A stretch of 19,188 bases of DNA from an uncultured Clostridia bacterium. GTDB lineage: Bacteria > Bacillota > Clostridia > Christensenellales > Borkfalkiaceae. The notes beneath the pieces were generated by a model. It was not told the DNA's origin. It saw only the letters and a program-made list of their open reading frames with translations, and did no database searches. A program made the translations under genes and the position numbers. The stretch spans positions 1-19,188 of the forward strand of contig CANRIY010000016.1 of NCBI GenBank assembly GCA_947630775.1. The letters run 5' to 3'. Shown in pieces: positions 1 through 7,473 of this stretch; within the stretch, counting starts at the first letter, position 1, and each line of letters starts with the position of its first letter.

Positions 1-1067
1 GAATAGCCCTTATCCTTCCCGCCGAGGAGAAGCACGCTCTCCCCCTTCACGCTCTCGACCGCCTTGATCGCCGAATCCACGTTTGTCGCCTTGGAATCGT
101 CGATGAAGGTGATCCCGTTGAGCTCGCCGACCTTTTCGAGACGGTGTTTGACGCCGCGGAAATTTTTGAGCGCCGTCCGGATGGACGTATTGTCCGTCCC
201 CATGAGTTTGGCCGCCGCGATCGCGGCGAGCGCGTTCGCACGGTTGTGTTCCCCCTCGAGAGGAAGATCGCCCGCGGGGAACAGCCGTTCCCCGTACCAA
301 CAGAAACAATCATCCTGCAAATACGCCCCTTCCACGCGCTCGCGGAGGGAAAACCAAACGATCTTCGCCTTCGTCTTTTCCGCAAATCCGCGCACGATCG
401 GGTCGTCGTAATTCAAAACCGCATATTCGCTCTCCGCGGAATTTTTGAGGAGACGGGATTTCAGATAGATGTAATTCTCCATGTTATAGTGGCGGTTGAG
501 ATGATCTTCCGTCACATTGAGCACGACCGCCACGTGCGGGCGCAGCGAGTAGAGCGTTTCGAGCTGGAAGGAGGAAATTTCGAGCACGGCGAGCCCGTCC
601 TCGCCGAGTTCATGCAGGCAGGAAGTGAGCGGACGCCCCACGTTGCCGCAGGCGATCGCCTTTTTTCCCGCCGTGCGGAAGATCCCCTCGAGCATGGCGA
701 CCGTCGTCGTCTTCCCGTTCGTGCCCGTCACGGCGACGCTCGGGCAGTGCAGATCCGTCGCGCCGAGCTCGGCTTCCCCGATGATGCGCTTCCCCGCCCG
801 CCTGAAGGCGACGGGGAGAGGATGGTCGACGGGGATCCCCGGCGAGAGCACGAGGATATCGCACCTTGCGATCGCCTCTTCGAGCCCCTCTTTTTTTACG
901 GTCGTACAGCCGATCTTGGAAAGGCGGTCGGCAGCCGCGCGGACGTTCTCGTCCTCGACGTCGTCGTACACACAGACTTTTGCGCCGCGCGAGACGAGAT
1001 ACTCGCCCGCCGCGACCCCGGAACGGGACAGTCCCGCGACAAGAAAGGATTGCTGGGTATAAAGCAT
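1..1067 (-). CDS. murD: UDP-N-acetylmuramoylalanine--D-glutamate ligase MurD (3' end cut by window edge)
   Basis: This cytoplasmic Mur ligase adds D-glutamate to UDP-MurNAc-L-alanine using ATP. I translated the minus strand by hand; 355 codons are present of about 450 usual for the family, so the C-terminal domain runs off the left edge. The N-terminus (MLYTQQSFLVAGLSRSG) is a typical MurD nucleotide-binding start. The ATP P-loop GTNGKTTT lies at about residues 115-122, NVTEDHLNRH marks the central domain, and DDSKATN followed by GGKDKG shows the start of the C-terminal domain. An AAGGAG ribosome binding site sits 7 nt before the ATG. It is the last dcw gene visible, 43 bp after mraY, and probably shares its transcript. 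Its substrate D-glutamate would be made by murI in the same window. Confidence 0.95.
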   Translation of the reverse strand, partial: MLYTQQSFLVAGLSRSGVAAGEYLVSRGAKVCVYDDVEDENVRAAADRLSKIGCTTVKKEGLEEAIARCDILVLSPGIPVDHPLPVAFRRAGKRIIGEAELGATDLHCPSVAVTGTNGKTTTVAMLEGIFRTAGKKAIACGNVGRPLTSCLHELGEDGLAVLEISSFQLETLYSLRPHVAVVLNVTEDHLNRHYNMENYIYLKSRLLKNSAESEYAVLNYDDPIVRGFAEKTKAKIVWFSLRERVEGAYLQDDCFCWYGERLFPAGDLPLEGEHNRANALAAIAAAKLMGTDNTSIRTALKNFRGVKHRLEKVGELNGITFIDDSKATNVDSAIKAVESVKGESVLLLGGKDKGY

Positions 1068-1110
1068 CCGTAATTCTCCTTATCTCCCCGCGGCTTCTCC
1101 CGCGCAGGAG

Positions 1111-2058
1111 TCAGGCGAAGGGAAGAAGAAGCGTAAGTCCCAGCACCGCCGTGGAAATCGCATATCCGTACGAAATTTTCGCCTCGGAAAAGCCCTTTTC
1201 CTGAAAATGGTGGTGAATGGGCGCCATCAGAAAGACCCTTCTGCCTGTCCGCTTATAGTGTATGACCTGAATGATGACGGATATGCTTGACAGGACGAAT
1301 ACGGCGCCGAGAATGGGGATCGCAAGCGCGTTCCCCGAAAAAAGCGCGACGCTCGCCGCAAACCCGCCGAGCGAAAGGGAGCCCGTGTCTCCCATAAACA
1401 CGCTTGCACGGGAGGTATTGAACACGAGATAGGCCGCAAGCGCGCCCGTAAGGCAAAAACACAGCGAGGACATCTCTCCCGTCCCCTCGAGGCGCAGAAG
1501 GATCCCGAAGATCAAAAAGAAAAAGGCGCAGGACGACCCCGCGAGCCCGTCCAGCCCGTCCGTGAGATTCACGCTGTTGACTGTTGCGAGGAACACAAAC
1601 ACGCCGAGCGGCAGCATCCACCAGCCGATATCGACGACGATCTTCGTATAGGGAATGTAGAGGAGCGTCATGCCGCCAAGACAAGCGTAGACGCCCGCGA
1701 TCATCGCGACGGCAAACTGGAAAAAGAGCTTTTGGTACGGTCTCAGTCCCAAATTTTTCCCGCGTTTCTTTTTGAGAAGGTCGTCGAGAAAACCGACGAA
1801 AAGGTATCCGATGCCCACGGCGATGCAGACGGCAAAGGGCCTGTCCGAAACGCCGCAGAACGCGAGCGCGACGACGGCGGCGGCAAGAATAAAGCCGAGA
1901 CCGCCCATCGTAGGCGTCCCGCTCTTATCTTTGTGCTCTTTGACATACTGTAAAATATTCTGCCCCGCCTTTAACTTTTTGAGAAGAGGGATCTCGGCGG
2001 CGCAGAGCAAAAGAGAGAGCGCAAAGGAACAGAGGAGAAGGAGGAGAATATCACGCAT
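1111..2058 (-). CDS. mraY: Phospho-N-acetylmuramoyl-pentapeptide-transferase MraY
   Basis: This integral membrane enzyme transfers phospho-MurNAc-pentapeptide to undecaprenyl phosphate, giving lipid I. The protein has 315 residues, normal for the family, with about ten hydrophobic segments. Family motifs are all present: KSGTPTMGG at 45-53, the aspartate pair D92-D93, NSVNLTDGLDGL at 161-172, FMGDTGS with the catalytic-site aspartate D224, and the HHH motif at 282-284 in MAPIHHHF. The start ATG overlaps the end of murE by 8 nt, with GGGAGAG just upstream, so translation is probably coupled. In most Bacillota murF lies between murE and mraY; here the two genes abut directly. Confidence 0.97.
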   Translation of the reverse strand: MRDILLLLLCSFALSLLLCAAEIPLLKKLKAGQNILQYVKEHKDKSGTPTMGGLGFILAAAVVALAFCGVSDRPFAVCIAVGIGYLFVGFLDDLLKKKRGKNLGLRPYQKLFFQFAVAMIAGVYACLGGMTLLYIPYTKIVVDIGWWMLPLGVFVFLATVNSVNLTDGLDGLAGSSCAFFFLIFGILLRLEGTGEMSSLCFCLTGALAAYLVFNTSRASVFMGDTGSLSLGGFAASVALFSGNALAIPILGAVFVLSSISVIIQVIHYKRTGRRVFLMAPIHHHFQEKGFSEAKISYGYAISTAVLGLTLLLPFA

Positions 2059-3484
2059 TTTTCTCTCCCGTCAGCGCCTTGATCGCGGCTTTATCCGTGT
2101 AGGCGTACCTGATCCCCATGATCTCCTGTTCCGTCTCGCCGCCCTTGCCCGCAACGAGCAGGACGTCCCCCTTTTTCAGTTTCCCGACCGCGTAGGCAAT
2201 GGCTTTTTCCCGCTCTTCGACGGCGACATATTCGCGGCTCGCCTTCCTGTATCCCTCCTCGATCTCGGCGATGATCGCGCACGGATCTTCGTAGCGCGGA
2301 TTATCGGAAGTAATGACGGCAAAATCGCATAATTTTGCGACTGTTTCCCCCATTAAGGGACGTTTTGCCCTGTCGCGGTTGCCGCCGCAGCCGAACACGA
2401 CAATCAGGTTCCCTTCGGTGTGCTCCCTGAGCGTCGCAAGAGATTTTTCCAGCCCGTCGGGCGTGTGCGCGAAGTCCACAAAGATCTCGGCGCCACGGTA
2501 TGCGCCCACCCGCTCGAGCCGTCCTTCCACATGGACTTCCGCAAGCCCCTCGGCGATTTGTTCCATGCCCACGCCGAGGAACTTTGCGCAAGCGGCTGCG
2601 GCGAGCGCGTTGGAAACGTTGTATCTTCCCGGCATGAAGAGTTCCGCCTCGCAGAGATCGTCTTCGAGATTAAAAAGGGATTGGCTCCCCAAGAGCGTCT
2701 CCCCCTCGATCAGGGCAAAACAGTCGGACGGCTCTTCGATACCGTACGTCTTATACCGCTTGCATGTTTTTGCGATCTCGGCGGAAAAGGAGTCATCGCT
2801 GTTGAGCAGCGCCAGACGGCAACGGGAAAAGAGGGACTTTTTCGCCTCTCCGTAAGCCTGCATGTCCGCAAAAAAATCGAGATGATCCTGCGTGAGGTTG
2901 GTAAAGACTGCAATGTCATACAGGATGGGAAGTTCCTTTTTCAGGGCAAGGGCATGGGCGGAGACTTCCATCGCGACTGTCTCCACGCCCGCTTTTTTCA
3001 TATCGGCGAGCAGAGAAAAGAGCGCGACGGGGTCGGGCGTCGTGAGCGCGGGCGCAATGTTGACGCCGCAGTAGGACGCGCCGAGCGTTCCGATGAGCCC
3101 CGATTTTTTCCCCGCGGCTTTCAGGATCGAATGGAGCATATGGGTGATCGTCGTCTTTCCGTTCGTTCCCGTCACGCCGACGAGCTTCATGCCGCGCTCG
3201 GGATGGCCGTAAAAGGCAGCCGAGATCTGCGAGAGCGCCTCTCTTCCGTCGCGGACGAGGATACAGGGCAGCTCTGTTTCGAGTTCGTGCTCCGCGACGA
3301 GCGCACACGCCCCTCTGCGCTCCGCTTCCTTTGCGTAAGTGTGAGAGTCCTCCTGCGTCCCGCGCATGCAAAAAAAGAGGTCCCCCTTTCCCGCAACGCG
3401 GCTGTCCGTGCAGAGCGACGAGATCTCCGCGTCCCTTCCGATGAGTGTGCCCTTTGCTTCCGCGGCAAGATAGGATAGTTTCAT
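2051..3484 (-). CDS. murE: UDP-MurNAc-L-alanyl-D-glutamate ligase MurE, predicted meso-diaminopimelate-adding
   Basis: This cytoplasmic Mur ligase adds the third amino acid of the peptidoglycan stem peptide. It has 477 residues, within the usual range. Visible motifs are the P-loop GTNGKTT at 106-112, TTPDP at 148-152, EVSAHAL at 173-179, the AKKSLF segment with the probable carbamoylated lysine near 216, HTPDGL at 340-345 and GCGGNRDRAKRP from 365. The motif DNPR at 394-397 is the signature of meso-diaminopimelate ligases; L-lysine enzymes carry different residues there. The ATG overlaps the ftsI stop by 4 nt (ATGA), with GGAGG 7 nt upstream. The murE end overlaps mraY. Substrate choice is inferred from the motif only. 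Confidence 0.97.
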   Translation of the reverse strand: MKLSYLAAEAKGTLIGRDAEISSLCTDSRVAGKGDLFFCMRGTQEDSHTYAKEAERRGACALVAEHELETELPCILVRDGREALSQISAAFYGHPERGMKLVGVTGTNGKTTITHMLHSILKAAGKKSGLIGTLGASYCGVNIAPALTTPDPVALFSLLADMKKAGVETVAMEVSAHALALKKELPILYDIAVFTNLTQDHLDFFADMQAYGEAKKSLFSRCRLALLNSDDSFSAEIAKTCKRYKTYGIEEPSDCFALIEGETLLGSQSLFNLEDDLCEAELFMPGRYNVSNALAAAACAKFLGVGMEQIAEGLAEVHVEGRLERVGAYRGAEIFVDFAHTPDGLEKSLATLREHTEGNLIVVFGCGGNRDRAKRPLMGETVAKLCDFAVITSDNPRYEDPCAIIAEIEEGYRKASREYVAVEEREKAIAYAVGKLKKGDVLLVAGKGGETEQEIMGIRYAYTDKAAIKALTGEKNA

Positions 3485-5178
3485 GTCACTTCCTCCGATG
3501 GTTGCAGATCCATGATATCGATGATCCCCCGAAAGATCTCTCCCGCGCAGGGGGCGGCGACCGTACTTCCGTAATAGGAACCCTGCGGTTCATCCACGAT
3601 GACCAGTGTTAAATATTTTGGCGCATCCGCGGGAAAATATCCGACAAAGGAAGAGACGTACTTCCCCTGCGCGATCCGTCCGTTTTCGTATTTTTGCGCG
3701 GTGCCCGTCTTACCTGCGACACGGTATCCCTCGATGTACGCCTTTTTCCCGCTCCCGTCGCGGACGACCCCCTCGAGCATGTTCGAAAGTATGCGCGACG
3801 CCTCCTCGCTCACCGTGCGGCGGAGAAGTTTTTTCTCCGTTGTTTGGCTGACGCTCCCGTCCTCCGAAAAGATCTCCGCAACGAGGCGCGGCGCGTAACA
3901 ATACCCTCCGTTGACTGCCGCGGCGGCGGCGCAGGCGAGCTGCAGGGGCGTGACCGCGATCGTCTGCCCGAACCCGATGCGCGCGAGATCGCAGTCCCGC
4001 ACGATGCTTTCAGGCAAGAGCATTCCGATGGATTCCCCCGAAAAGTCGATCCCCGTCGCCCTGCCGAAGCCGAACGCCTCGAGGTATTCATAAAAGGTCT
4101 CCTTCCCCAGTGCGAGCGCGATATCCACAAAACAGGGGTTACAGCTGTTGTTGAGCGCCTCCGCAAGCGTTTGGTTGGAATGCTTGCCGTTTTTATGGTC
4201 GCTCCAGCAACGGATCGTCGTGCCGTCCACCGAGCGGGTGCGGGAAGAGGAATACACATGATTCAACGGCAGGGCGGAGGGATTCCCCCTGAGACCCTCT
4301 TCGATATTCGAGGCGGCAGTCACGATCTTAAAGGTGGAGCCGGGCTCATAGATATCCGATACCAGACTGTTGCGGGAGAGCGCATTGAGCGCGGAAAGAT
4401 CGTTTCTCGGAATGTCGTTGAGGTCGTAAGAGGGAAGATTCACCATGGCGAGCACCGAAAAATCGGTGGGATCGAGCACGATCGCCCGCGCCGCCTTTGC
4501 CTGCGACGACACGAGGACTTTCCCCATGACTTCCTCGGCGAGCGACTGGATCCGCCTGTCCACGGTGAGCCTAAGGCTCATCCCCTCTTCGGCGGCAAGG
4601 TATGCCGCAGTCGCGCCTTCGAGGTCTACGCCGACGAGATCGGTCTCGTAGAGGATCTCTCCGTCTTTTCCCGCCAAAAAGCTGTTGTAATATCCCTCCA
4701 CGCCCGTCGTTCCAGATCCGTCGAAGGAAGTAAATCCGAGCAGTTGGCATGCGAGCGAACCGTAGGGATACACACGGATATCGTCACGGGAATAATAGAC
4801 TCCTTTGACGTTTTGCTGCGCGAGCGCTTCCACCGTCTCTTTGCCCGTCTTTCTGAGCAGGACGATCTCCGACTTGCTCTTATCCGTAAGTTTTTCGAGC
4901 AAGTCCTCGTAGGAGAGCCCGAGCGCGGCGGAAAGCGTACGGGCGCTTGACTCCGCGTCCTCAACGGCATTCGCACGCGCGTAAACGGTATAAGCGGCGG
5001 TATTTCCCGCAAGAAGTTCCCCGCGGACGTCATAGATCTTTCCCCGCCCCGCATGGATGGGGATCTCCCTCGTCCACTGGTCGAGGGCAAGACTGTGCAG
5101 TTTCTCCTTCCAGATGACCTGTATGTAGAAAAATCTGCCCAAAAAAAGACAAAAAAGAAAGGCTATCGCCAAAATCAT
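3481..5178 (-). CDS. ftsI: Class B penicillin-binding protein, FtsI/SpoVD type, without PASTA domain
   Basis: This is a membrane-anchored septal D,D-transpeptidase that crosslinks peptidoglycan, working with FtsW and the divisome. It has one N-terminal membrane helix (about residues 1-22), a dimerisation domain with the class B pattern RGKIYDVRGELLA at 45-57, and a transpeptidase domain. The active-site motifs are intact: STFK at 281-284 (nucleophile S281), SCN at 345-347 and KTGT at 490-493. The protein ends about 35 residues after the last strand and has no PASTA domain, unlike B. subtilis SpoVD or PbpB; PASTA-less FtsI proteins are common. It lies between the ftsL-like gene and murE, the usual ftsI place. 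The chosen ATG has AGAGG 9 nt upstream, but the reading frame stays open further upstream (see findings). A sporulation-specific role (SpoVD) cannot be excluded. Confidence 0.9.
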   Translation of the reverse strand: MILAIAFLFCLFLGRFFYIQVIWKEKLHSLALDQWTREIPIHAGRGKIYDVRGELLAGNTAAYTVYARANAVEDAESSARTLSAALGLSYEDLLEKLTDKSKSEIVLLRKTGKETVEALAQQNVKGVYYSRDDIRVYPYGSLACQLLGFTSFDGSGTTGVEGYYNSFLAGKDGEILYETDLVGVDLEGATAAYLAAEEGMSLRLTVDRRIQSLAEEVMGKVLVSSQAKAARAIVLDPTDFSVLAMVNLPSYDLNDIPRNDLSALNALSRNSLVSDIYEPGSTFKIVTAASNIEEGLRGNPSALPLNHVYSSSRTRSVDGTTIRCWSDHKNGKHSNQTLAEALNNSCNPCFVDIALALGKETFYEYLEAFGFGRATGIDFSGESIGMLLPESIVRDCDLARIGFGQTIAVTPLQLACAAAAAVNGGYCYAPRLVAEIFSEDGSVSQTTEKKLLRRTVSEEASRILSNMLEGVVRDGSGKKAYIEGYRVAGKTGTAQKYENGRIAQGKYVSSFVGYFPADAPKYLTLVIVDEPQGSYYGSTVAAPCAGEIFRGIIDIMDLQPSEEVT

Positions 5179-5241
5179 GGCAAATAACCTCTTTCGTAAA
5201 AGCGTAACGGAATATTGGTCTTTGATGAGAGCTTTCCTCCC

Positions 5242-5952
5242 TTACGGTTGCGAATCGCCGCGGATCATCCCGTTGCTCTGCGCATATTCATCGATATAAT
5301 TCGGATCGTGGAACACATCGAGCTCCTCGCGGATCGACGCATAGCGCTCAGAAAGATCGGTGAGTTCGCTGTTACGGGCGGCGATCCTCGCATCCATGGA
5401 GTTGAGGATCCCCGTATTGATGCACACGAGCGCGATCGCCACGACGATTGCCGCCGCAACGATGTAAAGCACCGTTTTCGCCCTTGTGGAGAGCGAAGCG
5501 AAAAAGCCGACATGCTCCTCTTCGCGGGGCATCTCGGGAGTGTCTTCCACGCGATATGCCCGCTGAAGTGTCTGCATCGTACGCCTTGTCGGGAGCAGAT
5601 CCTCATCGCACGCCCCGTCATCCGTCTCGGGTTCGGCGGCAGGCGCAACGGAAACCGCTTCGGGTGCGGCAATGCGATGGTCTTTGTAGTCGGTGAGAGG
5701 TTCGGTACGGACGGGCTCCGTGCGCTCCTGTACGGGAGCGGGAGCTGCCTGCGCCACGGGCCCGGCAGGCATAGCGGGGCGCGGTGCAAAAGTCGCCGCA
5801 TAGTCCTCCGCTACGGCTTCATCGCTCGTTTCAGCGGAGAAAAACCGCTTGTAGAGCTCTTTCATGCGCTTATCGTGTGCAATCGCTTCGGGCGACTTCT
5901 CCGCCGTAGGCGTGCTTTCGGTCGATACTCTATCTAAAATTGCCTGAGCCAT
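5242..5952 (-). CDS. ftsL: FtsL-like single-pass division protein with long cytoplasmic N-terminus
   Basis: The call rests on position and topology, not on strong sequence identity. The gene lies between rsmH and ftsI, where ftsL normally sits. The 236-residue product has a long, Pro/Ala/Glu-rich and probably disordered N-terminal region (1-150), one membrane helix at about 160-179 (VLYIVAAAIVVAIALV) and a short outer coiled-coil segment at about 183-213. It ends with DPNYIDEYAQSNGMI, similar in style to the end of FtsL/DivIC proteins. FtsL forms a complex with DivIC/FtsB and FtsQ/DivIB that activates FtsW-FtsI. Typical FtsL proteins are about 90-130 residues with a short cytoplasmic part, so this one is nearly twice as long. 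GAGGAG lies 6 nt before the ATG, and the gene follows rsmH by 40 bp. Confidence 0.65.
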   Translation of the reverse strand: MAQAILDRVSTESTPTAEKSPEAIAHDKRMKELYKRFFSAETSDEAVAEDYAATFAPRPAMPAGPVAQAAPAPVQERTEPVRTEPLTDYKDHRIAAPEAVSVAPAAEPETDDGACDEDLLPTRRTMQTLQRAYRVEDTPEMPREEEHVGFFASLSTRAKTVLYIVAAAIVVAIALVCINTGILNSMDARIAARNSELTDLSERYASIREELDVFHDPNYIDEYAQSNGMIRGDSQP

Positions 5953-5992
5953 AACAATCTCCTCTTTTTATTCTATTCGACAAAATGTCTGT

Positions 5993-6922
5993 TCATTCTG
6001 CGATCTTTTCGGCGATCCGCAGTTTTGCGCTCTTGGAGCGCGGGTTCTCCCTTTGTTCTTCTTCGGAAGCCGTGATCGGCTTCCTTGTCAGGACCTCGAG
6101 CCGTTTGACTCTCCCGCATACACATACCGGGAAGCTCTTCGGGCAGGTACAGGCAGTCGAAAGATCCTTGAATACGTTTTTGACGATCCTGTCTTCGAGG
6201 GAATGGAAGGTCAAAATGACGGCTCTTCCCCCGATTTTGAGTTTTTCAATGAGTCCTCTGATGCACGCTTCCAACCCGTCGAGCTCGCCGTTGACTTCGA
6301 TACGGATCGCCTGAAAGGTCTGCCGTGCACACGCCGCGCCGCGGAACTTCGGGGGCAGGGCGTTTTCGACGATACTGCGGAGCTCGCCGCACGTTTCGAC
6401 CGGTTTGATCTCCCTTTCTCGGAGGATCCCCTTTGCGATGACGTTTGCGAAGGGCTCTTCGCCGTACTCTTTCAGGATGCGGCGGAGCGATTCTTCGCCG
6501 TAACCGTTCACGACGTCTCTTGCAGTAAGCGAGGAACGCTTGTCCATCCGCATATCGAGCGGCGCATCCCCCATCCTGTAAGCAAATCCGCGGGTCGGGT
6601 CGTCGATCTGGTGGGAGGAAATGCCGAGGTCCAACAGGAATCCGTCGAGCCGCTCTTCGGGAAGCAGTACTTCCGAAAAGTTTTTGAAGTCCGACCGTTC
6701 GAGACGGAATCTCCCCTCAAAGGGAGCCAGCCTCTTTCCTGCCTGCGCAATGGCGTCCCCGTCCTTGTCCGTTGCGATAAGATGCGCCGCGGGATCCGCC
6801 GAAAGGATCGCGAAGGAGTGCCCTCCCCCGCCGACGGTGCCGTCGAAGTAAAGCCCGCCGCTTTTGACATTCAATCCCCTGACGACCTCATCGGGCATGA
6901 TCGGGCGATGATACTCCGTCAT
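5993..6922 (-). CDS. rsmH: 16S rRNA (cytosine1402-N4)-methyltransferase RsmH (MraW)
   Basis: This SAM-dependent enzyme methylates N4 of C1402 in 16S rRNA, in the ribosomal P site. The product has 309 residues, the normal length. It begins MTEYHRPIMPDEVV, the usual RsmH opening. The SAM site GTVGGGGHS follows, then DLGISSHQID, FAYRMGDAPLDMRMD, FQAIRIEVNGEL, FHSLEDRIVK and the ending NPRSKSAKLR, all family landmarks. A CTC...CVC cysteine cluster near residue 260 is seen in many clostridial members and may bind metal (inference). The frame is open 24 codons further upstream, but the ATG used here matches the family start and overlaps the mraZ stop by 4 nt (ATGA), so translation is probably coupled. 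Confidence 0.96.
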   Translation of the reverse strand: MTEYHRPIMPDEVVRGLNVKSGGLYFDGTVGGGGHSFAILSADPAAHLIATDKDGDAIAQAGKRLAPFEGRFRLERSDFKNFSEVLLPEERLDGFLLDLGISSHQIDDPTRGFAYRMGDAPLDMRMDKRSSLTARDVVNGYGEESLRRILKEYGEEPFANVIAKGILREREIKPVETCGELRSIVENALPPKFRGAACARQTFQAIRIEVNGELDGLEACIRGLIEKLKIGGRAVILTFHSLEDRIVKNVFKDLSTACTCPKSFPVCVCGRVKRLEVLTRKPITASEEEQRENPRSKSAKLRIAEKIAE

Positions 6923-7365
6923 GCGTTCTTCGTCCTGTAATCCTTGGCGACGCGGTTTGCTTCCGCGACCGACAAGTCTTTGACGCTCTGCCAATAATTA
7001 TCTTCGTCCCAGATCTCGATGTAATCCCCCATACCGACCGTCATGAGATTCTTTCTCAGGCCCGCGTAATCACGCATGCTCTTGGGGATCATGAAACGCT
7101 TTTGGCTATCCTCTACAACGTCCTCCACGCGGCTGTACAAATAACGCTTCGCACGCATCGCATCCTCGTCCGCAGGGTCGATATTGCCGAAAGAGAGCAG
7201 ATACTTCTCCATGACCGAGGTGCACATGATCGCGATGCAGCCCGTCGAGTACTGAACGAAATGGAGGGATTCGTTATCCGGAAAGGCATTTCTGTATCTC
7301 GCCGGAATACGCGTTCTGAATTTGGAGTCGAGCTGATGAGGCACTTTGCCACTCACGAACTTCAT
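6919..7365 (-). CDS. mraZ: Transcriptional regulator MraZ
   Basis: MraZ is an AbrB-like, ring-forming DNA-binding protein that controls the dcw operon, including its own gene. The 148-residue product has the expected two tandem half-domains. The DxxxR signature appears in both: D13-R17 in DSKFR and D86-R90 in DSQKR, each followed by an (I/M)P pair. The usual glycine of DxxGR is replaced by Phe and Lys, so the protein is somewhat diverged. The open frame extends 34 codons further upstream, but that part holds the promoter at 7405-7433, so translation must begin at the ATG at 7365. The ribosome binding site is a run of G after AAAA, about 12 nt upstream. It is the first gene of the dcw transcript, and its likely operator is just upstream. 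Confidence 0.93.
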   Translation of the reverse strand: MKFVSGKVPHQLDSKFRTRIPARYRNAFPDNESLHFVQYSTGCIAIMCTSVMEKYLLSFGNIDPADEDAMRAKRYLYSRVEDVVEDSQKRFMIPKSMRDYAGLRKNLMTVGMGDYIEIWDEDNYWQSVKDLSVAEANRVAKDYRTKNA

Positions 7366-7404
7366 ATCGCGGATTATCCCCCCTTTTATGTATTCTGTAA
7401 GAGC

Positions 7405-7433
7405 ATTATAGCACCACTTGTAGGGATTGTCAA
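7405..7433 (-). promoter_or_regulatory. Consensus sigma-A promoter of the dcw operon
   Basis: On the minus strand TTGACA (7433-7428) and TATAAT (7410-7405) are separated by exactly 17 bp. Both hexamers match the consensus fully. Transcription should begin near 7398, giving a 5' leader of about 33 nt before mraZ. This fixes the mraZ start and shows that the dcw genes can be expressed independently of murI. Confidence 0.92.
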
Positions 7434-7470
7434 CCATTTCTGTCCATTTTTTTCCCGCCAGCTCCACTTT
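7431..7470 (-). promoter_or_regulatory. Candidate MraZ operator: four 10-bp-phased boxes
   Basis: Read on the minus strand, this 40-bp stretch divides into four consecutive 10-mers: AAAGTGGAGC, TGGCGGGAAA, AAAATGGACA and GAAATGGTTG. Each has (T/G)GG at positions 5-7, and three have AAA at or near positions 1-4. The first matches the AAAGTG(T/G) box reported for mycoplasma MraZ. The array ends on the -35 hexamer. Direct repeats at one helical turn are what the MraZ ring is known to bind. Assignment to MraZ is inference. Confidence 0.6.
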
Positions 7471-7473
7471 TTT

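Noticed and set aside
144..1073. 309-residue plus-strand open frame at the left end
   Set aside because: Shadow of murD, whose motifs are unambiguous on the minus strand.
6923..6994. Upstream extension of rsmH by 24 codons
   Set aside because: It would lie wholly inside mraZ, and the family start (MTEYHRPIM) with ATGA coupling is at 6922.
7366..7467. Upstream extension of mraZ by 34 codons to a start at 7467
   Set aside because: This stretch contains the consensus promoter and the phased boxes; MraZ proteins begin at the MKFV-type Met at 7365.
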